Assembly: GCA_024277555.1 (NCBI GenBank)
Contig: JAJRUY010000275.1
Span: forward strand, 1-8,313
Source of the DNA: Gammaproteobacteria bacterium
GTDB taxonomy: Bacteria; Pseudomonadota; Gammaproteobacteria; Chromatiales; Chromatiaceae
Length of the DNA stretch: 8,313 nt
Direction: 5' to 3'
The translations under genes were made by a program, and so were the position numbers. Shown one piece after another: positions 4,181-8,313 of this stretch. Position 1 is the stretch's first letter. Each line of letters opens with the position of its first letter. A model generated the notes under the pieces. That model worked only from the letters and a program-made list of their open reading frames with translations, had not been told where the DNA came from and ran no database searches.

Positions 4181-6730
4181 ATGCAACAACCCTACGACCC
4201 GAAAACCATCGAAGCGGAAGCCCGCGACTACTGGGAAGCCACCCAGGCCTTCAAGGCAGTGGAAGATCCTGGCCGGGAGAAATTCTATTGTCTGTCCATG
4301 TTTCCCTATCCCAGCGGCAAACTGCACATGGGCCATGTACGCAACTATACCCTGGGTGATGTGATTGCCCGGCATCAGCGCATGCTGGGCAAGAACGTGC
4401 TGCAACCCATGGGCTGGGACGCCTTTGGCCTGCCAGCAGAAAATGCGGCGATCAAGAACAAGACTGCGCCGGCGAAATGGACCTATCAGAATATCGAGCA
4501 TATGCGCAAGCAGCTCAGGGAGCTGGGCTTTGGCTACGACTGGGATCGGGAGTTCGCCACCTGCCAACCGGACTACTACAAGTGGGAACAATGGATGTTT
4601 ACCCGCCTGATGGAAAAGGGCCTGGCCTATCGCAAGACTGCGACAGTGAACTGGGATCCCGTGGATCAGACCGTACTGGCCAACGAACAGGTCATAGATG
4701 GCAAGGGCTGGCGCTCCGGCGCACCGGTTGAAAAACGCGACATCGAGCAGTGGTTCCTCAAGATCACCGACTATGCCCAGGAACTGCTGGACGACCTGGA
4801 CAAGCTCGATCAGTGGCCGGAACAAGTTGTCGCCATGCAGCGCAACTGGATTGGACGCTCTGAAGGGGTGCAGATGAATTTCGCCATCAAGGGCCGGGAT
4901 GAACATCTGAGTGTATTTACCACCCGCCCGGATACTCTCATGGGGGTGACCTATGTGGCAGTGGCTGCCGAACATCCTCTGACATTGCAGGTTGCCAAAT
5001 CCAATCCTGAGCTGGCTGCCTTCACCGAGGAATGCAAGCAAGGCGGCGTATCCGAGGCGGAAATCGAAACCATGGAAAAGAAGGGCTTTGCCCTGGGCAT
5101 AGAGGCGCTGCATCCGGTCTCCGGCGAGCCCGTGCCTGTATATGCAGCCAACTTCGTACTCATGAGCTACGGCACCGGCGCGGTCATGGCCGTACCCGCC
5201 CACGACCAGCGCGACTGGGAGTTTGCCGAGAAATACGGCATACCCAAAAAGCAGGTGATTTATCCCGCAGATGGCAGCGAAGCCGGCATCGATCAGTCCG
5301 CCTATACAGAAAAGGGTGTGCTGGCCAATTCCGCCCCTTTCGACGGCCTGACCTCAACAGCAGCCTTCGACGCCATCGCCGCCTGGCTGGAAGAACATGA
5401 AAAAGGCGGCAAGCAAATCAACTTCCGCCTGCGCGACTGGGGGGTTTCCCGCCAGCGCTACTGGGGCTGCCCGATTCCGGTGATCCGCACCGCCGATGGC
5501 GGCACTCGCGCAGCAGACCATCTGCCGGTGGTATTGCCGGAAGACGTGATCGTGGATGGATCTGGCTCACCGTTGAAGAAAATGCCGGAATTCTACGCCC
5601 TGGGCAATGGCGAGGAGCGCGAGACCGACACCTTCGACACTTTCATGGAATCGAGCTGGTATTACGCCAGATATTGTTGCCCTGACAATGATGAGGCCAT
5701 GCTGGACGAACGCGCCCGCTACTGGTTGCCGGTGGATCAATATGTGGGTGGCGTGGAACATGCCGTGCTGCATCTGCTGTATGCCCGCTTCTACAACAAG
5801 CTGCTGCGGGATGAAAACCTGCTGGACTGTGACGAACCCTTCACCCGCCTGCTCACCCAGGGGATGGTGATCGCCGATACCTATTACCGTCAGAACAGCG
5901 ATGGCTCCAGGGAATGGTTCAACCCGGCGGATGTGGAAATCGAGCGGGATGACAAAGGCCGGGTGGTGCGTGCAATACTAAAATCCGATGGCGCGCCGGT
6001 AATTTACGGCGGTGTGGAAAAAATGTCCAAGTCCAGGAACAATGGCGTGGATCCGGAACCATTGATCGAACGCTACGGCGCAGATACCGTGCGTCTGTAC
6101 ACCATGTTCACCGCACCACCGGAACAGTCCCTGGAATGGTCGGACGAAGGAGTGGAAGGCGCTTTCCGCTTCCTGCGCCGGGTATGGAATATGGCCCTGG
6201 AGCATGCGGACACCATCCGTAATGCTGCAGACGACAAACCAGCGGACGATGATCAACTGCGCAGCGCCCGCCGGGAAATCCACAGCATCCTGAAAAAAGC
6301 GCTCTACGACTACCAGCGACAGCAGTTCAATACCGTGGTATCCGCCTGCATGAGCATGGTCAATATTCTCGCCAAGGTAGAAAACGCCGTGCTGCTGCAC
6401 GAAGGCCTGGGTATAGTGCTGCGGCTGCTGGCGCCCATCGCCCCCCACATCAGCCACAAGCTGTGGATCGAACTGGCCTACGGCGAGAACGTGCTGACCG
6501 CCGGCATGCCGGAAGTTGATGAGGATGCCCTGCGCCAGGACAGCATCGACTATGTGGTGCAAGTCAACGGCAAGACACGGGGCAAGGTGAGCGTAGCGGC
6601 GGATGCGGACAGGGAAACGGTGGAAAAGGCGGCGCTGGAGAATGAAAATGCCCGACGCTTTATGGGTGAAGCCAGGGTGCGCAAGGTGATCGTGGTGCCC
6701 GGCAAGCTGGTCAACATCGTAGCAAAATGA
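4181..6730 (+). CDS. leuS: Leucyl-tRNA synthetase
   Basis: This 849-residue class Ia enzyme charges tRNA-Leu with leucine in the cytoplasm; E. coli LeuRS has 860 residues, so it is full length. The HIGH motif is HMGH (49-52) within YPSGKLHMGHVRNYTLGD, and the KMSKS loop is intact at 614-618. The CP1 editing domain (about 220-420) keeps the threonine-rich TTRPDT (247-252) and the Asp342 of HDQRD that hydrolyses misacylated tRNA. The catalytic core also has RLRDWGVSRQRYWG and TFDTFMESSWYYARY. The anticodon-binding and C-terminal regions end in VIVVPGKLVNIVAK. The zinc-binding cysteines of the E. coli ZN-1 insert are replaced (positions 159, 176 and 179 are Asp, Gly and Ser), a loss known from other bacterial LeuRS. 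No Shine-Dalgarno is evident before the ATG; the start is set by similarity to the E. coli N-terminus. Its TGA overlaps the lptE frame as ATGA. Confidence 0.98.
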   Translation: MQQPYDPKTIEAEARDYWEATQAFKAVEDPGREKFYCLSMFPYPSGKLHMGHVRNYTLGDVIARHQRMLGKNVLQPMGWDAFGLPAENAAIKNKTAPAKWTYQNIEHMRKQLRELGFGYDWDREFATCQPDYYKWEQWMFTRLMEKGLAYRKTATVNWDPVDQTVLANEQVIDGKGWRSGAPVEKRDIEQWFLKITDYAQELLDDLDKLDQWPEQVVAMQRNWIGRSEGVQMNFAIKGRDEHLSVFTTRPDTLMGVTYVAVAAEHPLTLQVAKSNPELAAFTEECKQGGVSEAEIETMEKKGFALGIEALHPVSGEPVPVYAANFVLMSYGTGAVMAVPAHDQRDWEFAEKYGIPKKQVIYPADGSEAGIDQSAYTEKGVLANSAPFDGLTSTAAFDAIAAWLEEHEKGGKQINFRLRDWGVSRQRYWGCPIPVIRTADGGTRAADHLPVVLPEDVIVDGSGSPLKKMPEFYALGNGEERETDTFDTFMESSWYYARYCCPDNDEAMLDERARYWLPVDQYVGGVEHAVLHLLYARFYNKLLRDENLLDCDEPFTRLLTQGMVIADTYYRQNSDGSREWFNPADVEIERDDKGRVVRAILKSDGAPVIYGGVEKMSKSRNNGVDPEPLIERYGADTVRLYTMFTAPPEQSLEWSDEGVEGAFRFLRRVWNMALEHADTIRNAADDKPADDDQLRSARREIHSILKKALYDYQRQQFNTVVSACMSMVNILAKVENAVLLHEGLGIVLRLLAPIAPHISHKLWIELAYGENVLTAGMPEVDEDALRQDSIDYVVQVNGKTRGKVSVAADADRETVEKAALENENARRFMGEARVRKVIVVPGKLVNIVAK

Positions 6731-7437
6731 TAAATATTGCGCCATTGAAGGGGCCACTGGTTAAGCCGTCATCCCGGCGCACAATCCCACGGATGGGCGA
6801 AGGTACGAGCCCATGGATGGGCGAAGGTAGAACAACGCAGGAGCAGTTGTCGAGAACAACGCAGGAGCAATTGCCGAGACCGGAATCCATACACTGCACA
6901 GGCAGGGATTGCGGCTGCCGCCGGAATCACAACAAATCATTACCGGACTGTTTCAAGACCATATTCTTGTTGAGCATTGTATTGCTGCTGAGTGCCTGCG
7001 GCTTCCAACCCAGGGGAGAATCTGCACGACCGGACGCATCCATCAGCCCGCTGTTCATCACCGGCTTGGCGCAGCACCATCCCCTGGTGCGGGAGCTGCG
7101 CCGCCAGTTGCAGATCAGTGGCGTCAGCCTGGCTGCAGAGCAGGATCAGGCAGCCACCATCCTGCACCTTGAAAGACCGAGCCGCAAGCGCAGCGTATTC
7201 TCCGTGAACGCCAATAACAAGGCCGTGGAATATGAAGTCCGCCACAGCCTGCGCTATAGCATCGAACACCCTCCGGGCAACATGGTACGCAAGCATCAGC
7301 AGCTGACTACGGCTTACATCATCTACAATCCCGGCGGACAACTACTGGGGCGCACCCGCGAAGCCGAGCAACGCAGCCAGGATGCCTACCATGAACTGGC
7401 GCAGCGCCTGCTGAACCAACTCGGCAGACTCCGCTAA
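6727..7437 (+). CDS. lptE: LPS-assembly lipoprotein LptE with an abnormal repeat-derived N-terminal extension
   Basis: LptE plugs the LptD barrel in the outer membrane and helps insert lipopolysaccharide. From the ATG at 6727 (ATGA overlap with leuS) the ORF has 236 residues. The conserved part starts at a lipoprotein signal, FKTIFLLSIVLLLSAC, with acylated Cys91 and Gly at +2. It continues with LptE features: PLFITGLAQHHPLVRELRRQL, SVFSVNANNKAVEYEV and the helical tail DAYHELAQRLLNQLGRL. Position between leuS and holA supports the name. The odd part is residues 1-75: ordinary LptE begins 15-20 residues before the lipid Cys, but no in-frame ATG or GTG lies between Met31 (6817) and Cys91. The intervening codons read through 24-bp repeats. 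The true start is uncertain: 6727, 6793, 6817, or a non-standard codon such as TTG at 6871 or 6967. The gene is likely functional, because LptE is normally essential and the mature part is intact. Confidence 0.85.
   Translation: MINIAPLKGPLVKPSSRRTIPRMGEGTSPWMGEGRTTQEQLSRTTQEQLPRPESIHCTGRDCGCRRNHNKSLPDCFKTIFLLSIVLLLSACGFQPRGESARPDASISPLFITGLAQHHPLVRELRRQLQISGVSLAAEQDQAATILHLERPSRKRSVFSVNANNKAVEYEVRHSLRYSIEHPPGNMVRKHQQLTTAYIIYNPGGQLLGRTREAEQRSQDAYHELAQRLLNQLGRLR
6786..6833. repeat. Two tandem copies of a 24-bp repeat (type A)
   Basis: Unit 6786-6809 and unit 6810-6833 match at about 20 of 24 positions and share GGATGGGCGAAGGTA. Each starts with a small palindrome; in unit 2 it is CCCATGGATGGG. 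Because 24 is a multiple of three, each unit encodes an eight-residue repeat (MGEGTSPW, then MGEGRTTQ) in the lptE frame. Their position between leuS and the conserved part of lptE suggests an intergenic repeat inserted or expanded there. Confidence 0.75.
6829..6876. repeat. Two tandem copies of a second 24-bp repeat (type B)
   Basis: Units 6829-6852 and 6853-6876 match at 22 of 24 positions and share AGAACAACGCAGGAGCA. In the first unit ACAAC and GTTGT form a short inverted repeat. The last bases of the preceding type A array (6829-6833) form the start of the first type B unit, so the two arrays are fused. Read in the lptE frame the units give RTTQEQLS and RTTQEQLP. Each has AGGAG three bases before an in-frame TTG (6847 and 6871), close to but shorter than usual Shine-Dalgarno spacing. 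Confidence 0.75.
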
Positions 7438-8313
7438 TGCGCCTGCGCCTGGAACAACTCAACTCCCATCTGGCTGGCAATCTTGCGCCCGTATATGTGG
7501 TGACGGGAGATGAACCGCTGCAACAGGGAGAAGCCGCAGATGCCATCCGTGCGGCAGCGCGCCAGGCTGGCTATCTGAGCCGTGAAATCTTCGAGGCCGA
7601 TGCACGTTTTGACTGGAACCGCCTGAATGAAGAAGCCAACGCCCTGTCCCTGTTTGCCGAACAGAAAATCATCGACCTGCGCCTGCCTTCCGGCAAGCCA
7701 GGCGCCATCGGCAGCAAGGCACTGACAAGCTATTGCGAGAACCTTCCCCCGGACACCCTGCTGCTGCTCACCCTGCCCAAACTGCCTCTCACCAGCAAGT
7801 GGATGAAATCCCTGGACAAGACCGGCGCAATCATTCAGATCTGGCCCGTGGATGAGCGCCAGCTGCCGCGCTGGATGCAGCAACGCATGCGCCTGGCCGG
7901 GCTGCAGGCAGAACCCGGGGTGGCGGAAATGCTGGCCGAACTGACCGAAGGCAACCTGCTTGCGGCCAGGCAGGAAATGGAAAAACTGGCACTGTTGTTC
8001 GGCACAGAAAAAATCACCCAGGAACAGGCGGCTTCCGCCATCTCCGACAGCTCCCGTTTCGACGTCTATGCCCTGGTGGATGCAGCGCTGGCGGGAAAAA
8101 CCAAACGCTGCATCCGCATCATTTCCGGCCTGGCCGGAGAAGGCATCCCCCTGCCCGTGGTACTGTGGGCACTGGCACGGGAAGTGCGCACCCTCAACAT
8201 CTTGGCTCAGGATATCGACGCAGGCGCATCCGTGCAGCAGGCGCTGAGCCGGGCAAGAGTTTGGAAAAACCGTATTCCCCTGGTCAGTTCCGGACTCAAG
8301 CGTTTGCAGGCAC
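7437..8313 (+). CDS. holA: DNA polymerase III subunit delta, 3' end missing
   Basis: HolA opens the beta sliding-clamp ring within the DnaX clamp-loader complex. The frame starts at ATG 7437, sharing one base with the lptE stop (TAATG), and stays open for 292 codons to the window edge; the family is about 340 residues, so roughly 50 are missing. Matches to E. coli HolA by eye are MRLRLEQLNSHL (E. coli RLYPEQLRAQL), the AAA+-like YVVTGDEPLQQGEAADAIR (YLLLGNDPLLLQESQDAVR), ALSLFAEQKIIDLRLP, DTLLLLTLPKL, QLPRWMQQRM, EGNLLAARQEMEKLALL, DSSRFDVYALVDAALAGKTKR and ARVWKNR. As expected for delta, there is no working Walker A ATPase motif. No separate promoter or Shine-Dalgarno is seen, so expression probably depends on coupling to lptE and leuS. 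Confidence 0.95.
   Translation, partial: MRLRLEQLNSHLAGNLAPVYVVTGDEPLQQGEAADAIRAAARQAGYLSREIFEADARFDWNRLNEEANALSLFAEQKIIDLRLPSGKPGAIGSKALTSYCENLPPDTLLLLTLPKLPLTSKWMKSLDKTGAIIQIWPVDERQLPRWMQQRMRLAGLQAEPGVAEMLAELTEGNLLAARQEMEKLALLFGTEKITQEQAASAISDSSRFDVYALVDAALAGKTKRCIRIISGLAGEGIPLPVVLWALAREVRTLNILAQDIDAGASVQQALSRARVWKNRIPLVSSGLKRLQA

Noticed and set aside
4639..4730. Loss of LeuRS zinc-binding cysteines as evidence of a defective enzyme
   Set aside because: HIGH, KMSKS and editing residues are all intact, and loss of this zinc site is known in other bacterial LeuRS proteins.
4109..5203. 364-residue minus-strand ORF under leuS
   Set aside because: It is antisense to strongly conserved leuS coding sequence; long antisense frames are common in GC-rich genes.

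Overview
The window reads as chromosomal DNA of a gammaproteobacterium. The leuS-lptE-holA order (leucyl-tRNA synthetase, LPS-assembly lipoprotein, DNA polymerase III delta) is a familiar gammaproteobacterial arrangement, and the LeuRS and HolA proteins resemble the Escherichia coli versions along their length. The moderately high GC content and the SCO/copper gene would suit a Chromatiales-like or sulfur-oxidising lineage, but that placement is a guess.

Left part (1-1676): the end of a probable membrane methyltransferase is followed by an accessory block. Two direct copies of a ~245-bp non-coding element (131-375 and 1430-1676) with terminal inverted repeats bracket two divergent genes of unknown function: an exported coiled-coil protein on the minus strand (408-1031) and an 88-residue cytoplasmic protein on the plus strand (1150-1416). 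The divergent intergenic region carries a perfect 14-bp inverted repeat.

Middle part (1677-4033): a two-gene operon encodes a small exported protein with two cysteines and then an unusual 473-residue protein. The latter joins a ZnuA-like solute-binding domain, whose metal-ligand set is altered, to a complete SCO1/SenC copper-chaperone domain. A convergent small lipoprotein gene follows.

Right part (4034-8313): leuS, lptE and holA are joined by overlapping stop and start codons (ATGA and TAATG), so they are probably co-transcribed and translationally coupled. Short 24-bp tandem repeats sit between leuS and the conserved part of lptE. They are read in frame and give LptE an apparent extension of about 75 residues ahead of its lipoprotein signal sequence, with no conventional start codon near that signal. 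holA runs off the right edge without a stop.

The observations most worth following up are the ZnuA-SCO fusion, the repeat-derived LptE N-terminus, and the MITE-like element pair. I saw no tRNA, rRNA, CRISPR array or intact transposase gene.
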